From Myxococcales bacterium (GTDB lineage Bacteria > Myxococcota_A > Bradymonadia > UBA7976 > UBA1532), in assembly GCA_020633465.1 (NCBI GenBank), contig JACKDN010000004.1, positions 372,001 through 436,000 on the forward strand: 64,000 nucleotides of DNA. Reading direction: 5' to 3'. A model generated the notes under the pieces. It searched no databases. It had not been told where the DNA came from and worked only from the letters and a program-made list of their open reading frames with translations. Position 1 is the first letter of the stretch; each line of letters opens with the position of its first letter. Positions 18,527 through 30,473 of this stretch are shown in pieces. Position numbers and translations under genes: made by a program.

Positions 18527-19287
18527 GCGAGGCGGCTCCGAAGACGAAGAAGGACGTCCCGCAGGCGAAGCGCGTGACGGCGGCCGAGCGCGGCGACGAG
18601 CAGGCCCGGAAGAAGGCGCCCCCCGCCCCACCGCCGCCCGAGGACGCGCCGCCCTCGTTCAGCCGGAACCGCCCGGTGCGCGTCGGCATGGCGCTGGTGG
18701 GCGTGGCCCTGCTGGCCAGCCTGGCGCCCATCGACCACTGGGCCGGCTGGGTGGCCCGCGGCCTGGCGTTCGGCGCGCTGGCGGTCTTCACCTACGTGGT
18801 GGGCACCCGCTACCTCGACCTGCGGGTCGTGCAGGTGGAGATCGACCAGCTCGACGCCGACGAGGCCGACCGCTACGTCACGGCGGCGCGCGACGCGCTC
18901 GAGGACATCGGCGACGTCGAGGATCACGCCTACCGCTCGAACCGGTTGGTGCTGAAGGTGCGCACGCCCTACCCCAGCGGCTTCGTCGTCGACCGGCTGG
19001 GTGATCTCGAGCTGCCGCTCAGCCGCCAGCGCACCGCCGACCGCGTGCGCGCGAGCGCGCTGCAGGCGACGGCGGCGCTGACCATCGAGGTGCGCGGCAC
19101 CGCGGCGCCGCACAGCGACGTCCGCATCCCCGCCGCCGACGTCGAGGTGCACGCGGACGCCGCGGGCGCGTTCCACGCGGGCATCCCGTTCGGCGTGGTG
19201 AAGCGGTTCGAGGATCGCGGGTTCATCCCCGCCCGGTGGCGGCGGGACGGGGTCGAGCAGGAGGTGCGCATCCCCATCCCGTCGTGA
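18523..19287 (+). CDS. Membrane protein of unknown function (254 aa), coupled to the glycine-zipper gene
   Basis: GTG 18523 overlaps the previous stop by four bases. A charged, Pro-rich cytoplasmic tail (about 1-48) precedes two hydrophobic segments (about 52-70 and 75-92: VGMALVGVALLASLAPI, GWVARGLAFGALAVFTYVV). The rest (about 95-254) is a soluble domain with LRVVQVEIDQLDADEADRYV, NRLVLKVRTPYPSG and an end rich in strands (LTIEVRGT, VRIPAADVEVHADA). No family recognised. Co-translation suggests the two membrane proteins act together in the inner membrane. Confidence 0.75.
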   Translation: MSEAAPKTKKDVPQAKRVTAAERGDEQARKKAPPAPPPPEDAPPSFSRNRPVRVGMALVGVALLASLAPIDHWAGWVARGLAFGALAVFTYVVGTRYLDLRVVQVEIDQLDADEADRYVTAARDALEDIGDVEDHAYRSNRLVLKVRTPYPSGFVVDRLGDLELPLSRQRTADRVRASALQATAALTIEVRGTAAPHSDVRIPAADVEVHADAAGAFHAGIPFGVVKRFEDRGFIPARWRRDGVEQEVRIPIPS

Positions 19288-19324
19288 CGCGCTCGAGCGT
19301 CCCCGCACCCCGCTCGACCCTAAC

Positions 19325-19502
19325 AGCCTGTTGCACATCCGGGGCACTTCGCGGTGCACGCCCCCGAATGCTCGGCTCGGCGTTGCGAAAGCAAGGCGAT
19401 ACCGCCGGGTATCGTCATGCTTCCGCGCCTTGATCCGAGCTTTCGGTGACGCACCCCGCTCGACCCCTCCATGCGCAACAGGCTCCTCATGCGCAACAGG
19501 CT
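19325..19502. repeat. Large imperfect palindromic intergenic element (about 178 bases)
   Basis: Outer arms: AGCCTGTTGCACA at 19325-19337 against TGCGCAACAGGCT at 19472-19484, the latter repeated at 19490-19502. Middle arms: CGAATGCTCGG (19375 region start) against CCGAGCTTTCG (19436 region). Centre: CGATACC-GCCG-GGTATCG at 19398-19415. The whole therefore folds on itself. It lies between two convergent genes, the minus-strand stop being at 19504-19506. This organisation is typical of dispersed REP/MITE-like palindromes that also serve as bidirectional terminators. No transposase is nearby. Confidence 0.65.
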
Positions 19503-19503
19503 C

Positions 19504-23191
<3,688 letters not shown>

Positions 23192-23282
23192 CTTGAACCC
23201 CCGGAGGCAATCGAACGGGTCCACTGTACGTCGCGGCGTCGACCCCATTCAATCTCGCGCCGCGGTCGCGCAGGATGGGCGC

Positions 23283-24038
23283 ATGGACGCGCGCGACGGG
23301 GTGGTGGTGCGGGGGCCGCAGCGGGATCTGCTGGTCTACGAGCGGGACGGGTATCGGTGCTTCTGCTTCGCCGACAACCCGGGGCTGGCGCAGGGGGCGC
23401 GGCACCTCGAGCGCCCGCTCGACTTCCGCTTCGAGTACCTGGGGCTGATGACCGCGGCGCTGGCGGCGCACCCGCGGCCGCGGCGGGTGCTGTCGCTGGG
23501 CCTGGGCGCGGGGGCGCTGCCGCGGTTGGTGCGGGCGATCGACCCCGCCATCGAGTCCGACACGGTCGAGATCGACGCGGGGGTCGTGGCGGTGGCGCGG
23601 GCCTACTTCGACTTCCGGCCCGACGAGACCATGCGGCTGCACACGGCGGACGCGCGGGACTTCTGCGTGGCGCACGCGGACGGGCGCGGGTGGGACGTGG
23701 TGTTCGTCGACTGCTACGACGCGCAGTCGGTGCCGCCGCACCTGGCCGATCGGCGGTTTCTGCGCACGGTGGCGCGGGCGGCGGGCCCCGACGCGGTGGT
23801 GGCGGTGAACCTGGTGCACACGCACCCGGTGTTCCCCGAGCTGGTGCGGGGGTGGCGGGCGGTGCTGGCCGAGGCGTGGCTGATTCACGCGCGCCGGAAG
23901 ACGAATCGGGTGCTGTTCGGGCCGGTGAGCGCCCGCACGGACACCGCGGCGATGTTGGCGCGCGCGGCCGAGATCGACGAGCGGGGGGCGTTGCCCTTCT
24001 CGCTGCTCGACGCGCTGGCGCGGGCGACGCCGGCCTGA
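23283..24038 (+). CDS. Spermidine-synthase-like methyltransferase-fold protein (251 aa)
   Basis: ATG 23283 was chosen because upstream frame sequence is not family-like. Rossmann motif I is GLGAGALPR (73-81), followed by motif post-I VEIDAGVVAVARAYF (96-110; Glu97 would hold the ribose in the family), a TADARDF (121-127) and the acidic motif FVDCYDAQSVPPHL (141-154). This order is that of polyamine aminopropyltransferases (SpeE). The protein is shorter than SpeE (about 285) and lacks an obvious N-terminal beta domain, as in 'spermidine synthase-like' fused-MFS relatives, so the substrate is uncertain. No polyamine gene is adjacent. Confidence 0.82.
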   Translation: MDARDGVVVRGPQRDLLVYERDGYRCFCFADNPGLAQGARHLERPLDFRFEYLGLMTAALAAHPRPRRVLSLGLGAGALPRLVRAIDPAIESDTVEIDAGVVAVARAYFDFRPDETMRLHTADARDFCVAHADGRGWDVVFVDCYDAQSVPPHLADRRFLRTVARAAGPDAVVAVNLVHTHPVFPELVRGWRAVLAEAWLIHARRKTNRVLFGPVSARTDTAAMLARAAEIDERGALPFSLLDALARATPA

Positions 24039-24100
24039 GGCGGTGGGCGTTCGGGTGACATCGACGTGACGCGCCCACCCGGCTCCGCTACGGTCGGTCG

Positions 24101-25177
24101 GTGCGTTTCCTCGGTCTGTTCATCACGCTGGTCGCCGCGACCGCGTGCGGCGACGACGCCGGCCCCGTCGCGGCCACCGACGCCGCGTGGACGGACGCCG
24201 GGCCCGACCTCGACGTGGGGGGCGCCGACGCGGCCGCCGCCGTCGACGTGGGCGCGCCCGACGCGGAGCATCGGCGCGACGCCGCGCCCCACTTCGACGC
24301 CGCGCCCCACTTCGACGCGGCGCTCGACGACCTCGGCGCCCCCGACGCCCAGGTCGACGATCTCGGCCCGCCCGACGCCGCGCCGCCCGATCCGCTGGCC
24401 TGCAACGGCCACCGCGCCCTCTGCGACCGCCGCTACGACGAGGTGGCGGTGGTCACGACGCACAACGCCTTCGCCAACATCGCGCGCCGCTACCTGGCGC
24501 CGAACCAGCGCTTCGACCTGGCCGACCAGCTGCGCGACGGGGTGCGCGGGCTGATGCTCGACACCTACGACCAGGACGGCGTGGCCTACCTCTGCCACGG
24601 CAACTGCGACTTCGGCGAGCGCCCGCTGATCGACGGCCTGCGCGACATCGGCGACTTCCTCGACGCCGATCCGCGGGCGGTGGTCAGCCTCATCTTCGAG
24701 GCCTACATCACGCCCGAAGCCACCGAGGCCGCGTTCACCGAGGCCGGCCTGATCGACCGGCTGCACACGCAGGCGCCCGGCGAGCCCTGGCCCACCCTCG
24801 GCGAGATGATCGCCGCCGACCGCCGCCTGGTCGTGTTCACCGACCGCCCCGGCGGCCCCGCCTGGCACCACGACGTCTGGGCCCACGCCGTCGAGACGCC
24901 CTTCTCGGTGCAGGACGTGGCCGACTTCGACTGCAGCGCCAACCGAGGCACCGTCGGCAACCCCCTGCTGATCCTGAACCACTTCATCACCGACCCCGTC
25001 GCCTTCGAGCACCGCGCCGCCGAGGCCAACGCCGCCGAGATCCTCGGCCCCCGCGCCCTCGCCTGCCGCGACGCCTTCGGCCAGCAGCCCGTCTTCGTCA
25101 CCGTCGACTTCTACGACCGCGGCGCCGCCTTCGCCGTCGTCGACCAGCTCAACGCCCTGCCCAGCAGCCAAAAGTGA
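24101..25177 (+). CDS. PI-PLC X-domain-like lipoprotein (358 aa)
   Basis: GTG 24101 opens a lipoprotein signal ending in VAATAC (Cys16). Residues 20-98 are an Asp/Ala repeat tether (DAAPHFDAAPHFDAA). The catalytic-like domain has VVTTHNAFAN (His121), GVRGLMLDTYD (Asp154) and YLCHGNC (His166), the two-histidine arrangement of PLC-like phosphodiesterases (bacterial PI-PLC X domain), then VVSLIFEAYI and VVFTDRPGG. The family cleaves glycerophosphodiester or inositol phospholipid bonds by general acid-base catalysis. Outer-membrane anchored, probably exposed. A 28-base hairpin follows 35 bases downstream. Confidence 0.85.
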   Translation: MRFLGLFITLVAATACGDDAGPVAATDAAWTDAGPDLDVGGADAAAAVDVGAPDAEHRRDAAPHFDAAPHFDAALDDLGAPDAQVDDLGPPDAAPPDPLACNGHRALCDRRYDEVAVVTTHNAFANIARRYLAPNQRFDLADQLRDGVRGLMLDTYDQDGVAYLCHGNCDFGERPLIDGLRDIGDFLDADPRAVVSLIFEAYITPEATEAAFTEAGLIDRLHTQAPGEPWPTLGEMIAADRRLVVFTDRPGGPAWHHDVWAHAVETPFSVQDVADFDCSANRGTVGNPLLILNHFITDPVAFEHRAAEANAAEILGPRALACRDAFGQQPVFVTVDFYDRGAAFAVVDQLNALPSSQK

Positions 25178-25207
25178 AAGAAGTGACCCACTTCGTTCGA
25201 AAGTGTG

Positions 25208-25260
25208 GCACGACCCCGGGGCGCTGAGCGCCCGGGGTCGGACCTTACTAACGAACTAAT
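25208..25260 (-). repeat. Hairpin repeat element, copy 1 (also possible bidirectional terminator)
   Basis: Reading the minus strand, an AT-rich head ATTAGTTCGTTAGTAAGG (25243-25260) is followed by a strong stem CGACCCCGGGCGC...GCGCC(C)CGGGGTCG (25212-25239). A second copy of the same head and a CGACCCC...GGGGCG stem occurs at 34313-34356. Here it sits between two convergent genes, so it can also terminate both. Confidence 0.55.
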
Positions 25261-25272
25261 ACGGTGTGGTGC

Positions 25273-26466
25273 CTAGTTTTTGGCGCCGGCGTAGGCGGCG
25301 AAGACGGCGGCCTGGGCGGCGTCGACGTCGGCCGCGATGCCCTGGTGGTTCAGCGCCGCGCCGACGGCGGCCACGCAGGTCAGCACGTTCTGCGGGCGGG
25401 CGGCGTAGCCCATGAGGCCGATGCGCCAGGCCTTGCCGGCCAGGTCGCCGAGCCCGCCGCCGATCTCGAGGTTGAAGTCGTCCAGCAGCTGGCGGCGCGC
25501 CGCGGCGTCGTCGACGCCCTCGGGCACGTACACCGCGTTGAGCTGAGGCAGGCGCCACTCGGCCTCGACGACGTAGCGCAGGCCCAGCGCCTCGAGGCCC
25601 GCGCGCAGCGCGGCGTGCTGCCGGGCGTGCCGCGCCCACGCGGCCTCGAGCCCCTCCTCGTGCAGCAGCACCAGCGACTCGTGCAGCGCGTACAGCGCGT
25701 TGATCGGCGCGGTGTGGTGGTAGCTGCGCTTCGCGGCGCTGCCCCAGTAGCCCATCACCAGCGTCGTATCGAGGAACCACGACTGCACCGGCGTCGTGCG
25801 GGCCTTCACGCGGGCCACCGCGCGGTCGCTGAAGGTCAGCGGCGCCAGGCCCGGCGTGCACGACAGGCACTTCTGCGAGCCGCTGTAGACGGCGTCGAGG
25901 CCCCAGGCGTCCACCAGGAGCTCGATGCCGCCCAGTGATGTCACCGTGTCGACGATCGTGAGGCAGTCGTGCCGCCGCGCCAACGCGGCCAGCGTCTTCG
26001 CGTCCGAGCGCGCGCCGGTGCTGGTCTCGGCGTGCACGAAGGCCAGCACCTTCGCCTCGGGGTGCGCCTTCAGCGCGTCCTCGACCTTCTGCGGATCGAC
26101 CGGCTGGCCCCACGCGTCGTCCACCACCACCGCCGTGCCGCCGCAGCGCACGACGTTCTGCCGCATGCGCTCGCCGAACACGCCGTTGCGGCACACGATG
26201 ACCGTGTCGCCCGGCTCGACCAGGTTGACGAAGCAGGCCTCCATGCCCGCGGTGCCCGGCCCCGAGACCGGCATCGTCAGCGCGTTGTCCGTCTTGAAGG
26301 CGCCCTGCAAGAGCCCCTTGAGGTCGTCCATCATGCCGACGAACGCGGGGTCGAGGTGACCGATGGTCGGCCGCGCCATCGCGGCCAGCACGCGGGGGTG
26401 CACGTCGCTGGGGCCGGGCCCCATCAGCGTGCGAACGGGCGGGTGGAACGAGCGGGCGCCGGCCAT
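25273..26466 (-). CDS. Class V aminotransferase, alanine-glyoxylate/serine-pyruvate type (397 aa)
   Basis: ATG 26466 follows AGGAGG, discarding a 13-residue upstream extension. PLP-dependent fold type I. Features: GPGPSDVHPRVLAAM at 16-30, the N-terminal signature of this subfamily; VSGPGTAGMEACF (68-80) for phosphate/PLP binding; HAETSTG (145-151); DTVTSLGG (173-180, Asp173 to the pyridine N) and SGSQKCLSCTPG with the Schiff-base lysine at 199. Such enzymes transfer amino groups from Ala or Ser to glyoxylate/pyruvate, as in photorespiratory-type or serine-cycle metabolism; exact substrates cannot be read from sequence. It is the last gene before hscC on the same strand, 91 bases away. Confidence 0.93.
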   Translation of the reverse strand: MAGARSFHPPVRTLMGPGPSDVHPRVLAAMARPTIGHLDPAFVGMMDDLKGLLQGAFKTDNALTMPVSGPGTAGMEACFVNLVEPGDTVIVCRNGVFGERMRQNVVRCGGTAVVVDDAWGQPVDPQKVEDALKAHPEAKVLAFVHAETSTGARSDAKTLAALARRHDCLTIVDTVTSLGGIELLVDAWGLDAVYSGSQKCLSCTPGLAPLTFSDRAVARVKARTTPVQSWFLDTTLVMGYWGSAAKRSYHHTAPINALYALHESLVLLHEEGLEAAWARHARQHAALRAGLEALGLRYVVEAEWRLPQLNAVYVPEGVDDAAARRQLLDDFNLEIGGGLGDLAGKAWRIGLMGYAARPQNVLTCVAAVGAALNHQGIAADVDAAQAAVFAAYAGAKN

Positions 26467-26557
26467 GGGGGCCTCCTTCGTCGGTCGAACGTCGGCCGGC
26501 ATCATGCGCGCCCGGGGGTGGGCGCGCCAAGGGGGTGGGCGCCGGCCCGCGTCCGGA

Positions 26558-28285
26558 TCAGCCGCCGAGTTCGTGCAGCGCCTCGGCCAGCCGCGATCGC
26601 GTCGCGTCGATCCCGTCCGGGTGCTGCGCCTCGAGCGCCCCCTCGAAGTCGTCGAGCAGGGCCTCGAACGCCCGCCGCTCCGCGCCGACCAGGCGCGGCA
26701 CGAGCGCCTCTGCCCGCTGCAGCACCACGCGATTCTGCAGCAGATCGCGCGGGTGGGTCTTGAGCGCGGCCAGACGAGCGACGGCCTGCGCCAACGCTGC
26801 CCCGGTCAACTGCGCCCCGCCCCGCTGCAGCACCGTCTCGAAGCGCCGCCCGACGGCATCGCCCCGCGCGTCGACCTGCGTCGCCTCGACCTGCAGCAAC
26901 CCATTGAGATCATGGGTGAACCGCACGGCGATCGGGACCGTCCTCGGCGACGGCGGGATGCCGGTCACCGCCAGCTCGCCCAGCAGCTCGTTGTCGTCCA
27001 CCCGGCGCGCCTCGCCCTCGAAGATGCGCAGATCGACCTGCCGCTGGTTGGGCTCGACGGTCCAGAACGTCTCGACCCGGCTGGTGGGCAGCGTCGTGCC
27101 TCGCGGCACCACCGTCGCGAAGAACCCGTTCCGCAGGCGATCGCCGAGCGTCCGCACCACCTCGACGCCGAGCGAGAACGAGGTGACGTCCGTGACCACC
27201 AGATCCTCGAGGCCGGCCGCGCCCAGCACCAGCCCGGCCTGCACCGCGGCGCCCTCGGCCACGGCCAGATCGGGATCCCGCCCGGTGGTCGGCGCGCGCC
27301 CCAGCAGCCGCTCGGCCAGGTGGTGCAGCAGCCGCGTCCGGCTGGCCCCGCCCACCAGCAGCACGCCGTCGATGTCGTCGACCGCGGTGTCCGTGTCGCG
27401 CAGCACGCGGCGGATGGGCTCGGCGACGCGCCGCATCAGCGGGCCCGCCAGGCCGGCGAACAGATCCGGCGTCAGGGCGCGCGGCTCGGCCGGCCGCCAC
27501 ACGTCGTCGCCGTCCAGCCGGGGCCGCGCCACGATGGCCACCTCGCCCGTGGCCGCCTGCCGCTTCGCCACCTCGCAGCCCTCGCGCAGGCGCGCCAGCA
27601 CCTCGGGCAGCCGCGCGCGCAGCGTCGAGGGATCGACGTCGTCCAGGGCCCAGCGCACGACGGCGTCGGTGAAGTCCTCGCCCCCCAGGCGGTTGTCGCC
27701 GGCGCTGGCCTGCACCTCGACGACGCCCTCGAACAGCTCGAGCAGGGTGACATCGAAGGTGCCGCCGCCCAGATCCAGCACCACCAGCTTCGCCTCGGCG
27801 TCCCGCGCGTGCAGGCCGTACGCGATGGCCGCCGCGGTCGGCTCGTTCACCAGCCGCAGCACCTTCAGCTCCGCGAGCTGGGCGGCCTGCGCCGTCGCCG
27901 CGCGCTGGCTGTCGTTGAAGTAGGCCGGCACCGTGACGACGGCCGCCTCGACCGACCGCCCCAGCCACGCCTCGGCGTCGGTCTTCACCTGGCGCAGCAC
28001 CATCGCCGACAGCTCGACCGGGGTGAAGGTGCGCCCGGCCAGCGTGTGCGTGCGGTCGGTGCCCATGTCGCGCTTGAAGCAGGCGGCGGCGCGATCGGGC
28101 GCCCGCAGCGCGATGGCCCGGGCCGGGGCGCCCACGCGCAGCGCCCCCTGCTCGTCGAAGGCCACCACCGAGGGCGTCAGCGGCTCGCCCAGGGCGTTCG
28201 GCACGATGCGCGGCCCCTCGGCGCCCAGCACGGCGACCACCGTGTGGGTGGTGCCGAGGTCGATCCCGATCGGCGGCGCGCTCAC
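26558..28285 (-). CDS. hscC: HscC-type specialised Hsp70 chaperone (575 aa)
   Basis: GTG 28285 overlaps the preceding J-like gene stop (GTGA). The ATPase domain is complete: IGIDLGTTHTVVAV (6-19), ATP-loop FKRDMGT, VPAYFNDSQR, NEPTAAAIAYGL, LDLGGGTFDV and the adenosine motif LLVGGASR. SAGDNRLGGEDFT and VETFWTVEPNQ are the pattern of E. coli HscC rather than DnaK. At 575 residues it is near HscC (556) and lacks the long DnaK lid and the EEVD-like tail; the substrate domain ends with a helical segment (ALKTHPRDLLQNRVVL). HscC is a rapid-ADP-exchange Hsp70 that works with membrane J-proteins, which are encoded just upstream here. Confidence 0.93.
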   Translation of the reverse strand: MSAPPIGIDLGTTHTVVAVLGAEGPRIVPNALGEPLTPSVVAFDEQGALRVGAPARAIALRAPDRAAACFKRDMGTDRTHTLAGRTFTPVELSAMVLRQVKTDAEAWLGRSVEAAVVTVPAYFNDSQRAATAQAAQLAELKVLRLVNEPTAAAIAYGLHARDAEAKLVVLDLGGGTFDVTLLELFEGVVEVQASAGDNRLGGEDFTDAVVRWALDDVDPSTLRARLPEVLARLREGCEVAKRQAATGEVAIVARPRLDGDDVWRPAEPRALTPDLFAGLAGPLMRRVAEPIRRVLRDTDTAVDDIDGVLLVGGASRTRLLHHLAERLLGRAPTTGRDPDLAVAEGAAVQAGLVLGAAGLEDLVVTDVTSFSLGVEVVRTLGDRLRNGFFATVVPRGTTLPTSRVETFWTVEPNQRQVDLRIFEGEARRVDDNELLGELAVTGIPPSPRTVPIAVRFTHDLNGLLQVEATQVDARGDAVGRRFETVLQRGGAQLTGAALAQAVARLAALKTHPRDLLQNRVVLQRAEALVPRLVGAERRAFEALLDDFEGALEAQHPDGIDATRSRLAEALHELGG

Positions 28286-29718
28286 GCCGCCACCCGCAGC
28301 GACGCGCCGTCGAAGTCGAGCTCGGTGTCGGCGGCGATCTGCGGCGCCAGGGCGGCCACCACGTCCACGCCGCTGGCTCGATCGATCGACGCCAGCAGGG
28401 ACGAGCGGTCGACGCCGTGGGCGCGCATGAAGCGGACGACGCGGGGACGCACGACGCGCTGATAGAACATCCGTTCGTAGGCCATCATGAACACCGGGTA
28501 GGTCACGGCCGCGACGACCAATCCATAGAGCGCCAGCGCCTCGAACAGCGAGTCGGGCACCAGGGGGGCGGCGATTACGAAGATCACGAGGACGACGGTG
28601 ACGAACCGAGGCAACGCCCTGCCGCACATCGGATGCGCGGCCAGCGCGCTGTTCTCCATCGTCAGCCAGCTCTCGATCGCCGGATGCGCCGGCGCCGAAG
28701 ACAGCTGGACCGGCAACGGTTCGACCAGCGCCAGAAGATCGACGAACGCTGGGGCTTCGCGCTCGAGCACGCCGCGCAGCTCCGCCAACGTCCACCCCCC
28801 CTCGCGCACCGACACCATGAATCGCCGCCAGGGAAGACTTCGCAGGATCGGCGGCACGCCCAGCCCGGCGCGCAGGACGTCGAGCACCGGTCTGAGTCTC
28901 GGCGTCCGCGCCAACACCCACGCGTCGTCTGCGGCCTCGAACAGCCAGGCCGCCCGATCCAGCTGGGCGTCGACCTCGGCGTCCCGGGTGGTGCCTGGAT
29001 CGAGCGCGGCGCGCCAGCGCTCGACCGCGTCGGCGTCGCCGCGCCACAGCGCCGCCTCCCCGGCGTCGACGACGATCAGCGCGCGTTGAGCGGCGCTCAG
29101 CCAGGGCAAGCCGGACAGCGCCCAGCCCACCGCGTCCACGTGCGCCGGATCGCCGTACGCCAGGGTCAGCGTCCACAGCTCCTCCGCCAGCGCAGGCCCG
29201 TGCGCGGTGCGGCCGGCGGCGCGGACGACCGACGGATCGACCCAGCGGAGGAAGCCCTCCGGCGACGCGTCGGCGAGGCGCACGAGCCACGCGGCGACCT
29301 GCGGCCCGGCGGGACCGGCCAAGGCGCGCTCGAGCACCGGCGCCACCGGCCCGCCCGCGAGGGCCGTCGCGCCGGCCAGCGCCAGCCAGGCATCGCGCAC
29401 GTGCGGCGCCGCGCGGGTGGCCTCTTCGAAGCGCGACCGCGCGGCGTCGGGCGCCCGAGCCACGTCGGCCCAGGCCGCCTCCAACGCGACCGGGGACGAC
29501 TCACCCGTCCGCGGCTCACCGAGATCCTCGATCTCGGCCGCCGGGGGGTGAGCGTCGAGCGCGGCGAGTGCCCGGCGGTAGGCGGCGTGGATGCGCTGGA
29601 AGGTCTCGGGATCGCTCTCCGGGCGGAAGCGCTTGATGAGCTGGGCGTACGCGCGGCGCAGCGCGCGCCGATCGCCGAGCACGTCGGGGCCGAAGATCGC
29701 CTCGTCGGGCGGCTCCAC
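28282..29718 (-). CDS. Membrane J-like co-chaperone, copy 2, DjlB/DjlC-type (478 aa)
   Basis: GTG 29718, three bases after the upstream small gene; its stop overlaps hscC. Residues 1-50 are a J-like fold with LRRAYAQLIKRFRPESDPETFQRIHAAYRRAL: helix II, then R-P-E in place of the canonical H-P-D, then helix III. The next 300 residues are helical and rich in Ala/Arg. A hydrophobic region near the end (VTVVLVIFVIAAPLVPD, LYGLVVAAVTYPVFMMAY) gives two membrane segments, followed by the conserved RPRVVRFMRAHGVDR shared with copy 1 and an acidic tail DGASLRVAA. Length and architecture agree with E. coli DjlB (475) and DjlC (483). Expected partner of HscC. Confidence 0.85.
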   Translation of the reverse strand: MEPPDEAIFGPDVLGDRRALRRAYAQLIKRFRPESDPETFQRIHAAYRRALAALDAHPPAAEIEDLGEPRTGESSPVALEAAWADVARAPDAARSRFEEATRAAPHVRDAWLALAGATALAGGPVAPVLERALAGPAGPQVAAWLVRLADASPEGFLRWVDPSVVRAAGRTAHGPALAEELWTLTLAYGDPAHVDAVGWALSGLPWLSAAQRALIVVDAGEAALWRGDADAVERWRAALDPGTTRDAEVDAQLDRAAWLFEAADDAWVLARTPRLRPVLDVLRAGLGVPPILRSLPWRRFMVSVREGGWTLAELRGVLEREAPAFVDLLALVEPLPVQLSSAPAHPAIESWLTMENSALAAHPMCGRALPRFVTVVLVIFVIAAPLVPDSLFEALALYGLVVAAVTYPVFMMAYERMFYQRVVRPRVVRFMRAHGVDRSSLLASIDRASGVDVVAALAPQIAADTELDFDGASLRVAA

Positions 29719-29721
29719 GGC

Positions 29722-30366
29722 CTACCCGCGCCCGCAGTGGACGGCGACCAGCCCCAAGGCGACGGCGGCCAACGTGCCCTGCAGCCATCGCCACCGTCGC
29801 CGGACCGTGTGGGAGCGCTCGACCGCCGCCCGCTCCAGGTCGTCGTGGGCGAACGGCCACAGCGCGTCGCTCAGGTGGGGGTGATCGCGCTCGAGGGACG
29901 CGAACGTGCGCAGCGTGGCCCGCGACAGCGGCCCGTGCGCGGCGCGCAGGGCCTCGACCGCGTGCCGGTCGGCGGCGCCGAGGACGGCCGACATCAAGTC
30001 ACCCGTCGCCGGATCGCCGCCCTGCTCGCGCCACGCCGCCAGCTCGAGCCGGGCGAGCGCCTCGGCGTCCAACGCTCCCATCTGCGCGTCGGGCGGCGTC
30101 ATCGCCTGAAGCGCGGCCAGGACGGCGCGCAGCGCCTGCAGCCCGCCTCGATCCAGGTCCGCGACGTGCGCCCGTCCCCACGCCGCGAAGCGCGCCGCCA
30201 CCTCGCCCAGGTGCGGCCCGCGGCGCACCACCAGCCCTTCGGCCGAGCCGGCCTCGACCGCGCCGACGCACGCCTCGAGCGCCTGCTCGACCGGATCGCC
30301 GCCCGCGCACAGCTCGGCGAAGAACCGCGCGGGCGCCGACCACACCGGGGGCGGGGTCCGCTGCAT
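29722..30366 (-). CDS. Small C-terminally anchored partner of the J-like protein, copy 2 (214 aa)
   Basis: ATG 30366 has GGAG eight bases upstream. The sequence is mostly helical with the shared blocks PPPVW, GGDPVEQALEACVGAVE, VRRGPHLGEVAARFAAWGR, RLELAAWREQGGDP and LWPFAHDDLE, and ends with a charged RRRWRW and a hydrophobic segment (LQGTLAAVALGLVAVHC), a tail anchor. The paralogue at 31939-32598 matches throughout. Three bases separate its stop from the downstream J-like gene. In E. coli the corresponding positions hold YbeR/YbeU, but I see no DUF1266 signature, so homology is unproven. Confidence 0.82.
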   Translation of the reverse strand: MQRTPPPVWSAPARFFAELCAGGDPVEQALEACVGAVEAGSAEGLVVRRGPHLGEVAARFAAWGRAHVADLDRGGLQALRAVLAALQAMTPPDAQMGALDAEALARLELAAWREQGGDPATGDLMSAVLGAADRHAVEALRAAHGPLSRATLRTFASLERDHPHLSDALWPFAHDDLERAAVERSHTVRRRWRWLQGTLAAVALGLVAVHCGRG

Positions 30367-30473
30367 CCGATCGCTCCGTCCAAAGTGCCCAGCGGCAGGA
30401 TAGACGAGGCCGGGTCGGCGGTCGAGAGCCTCCCGCCCTCCGTCGCCCACGCGGCCGCCGTACGGCGCGCGCG

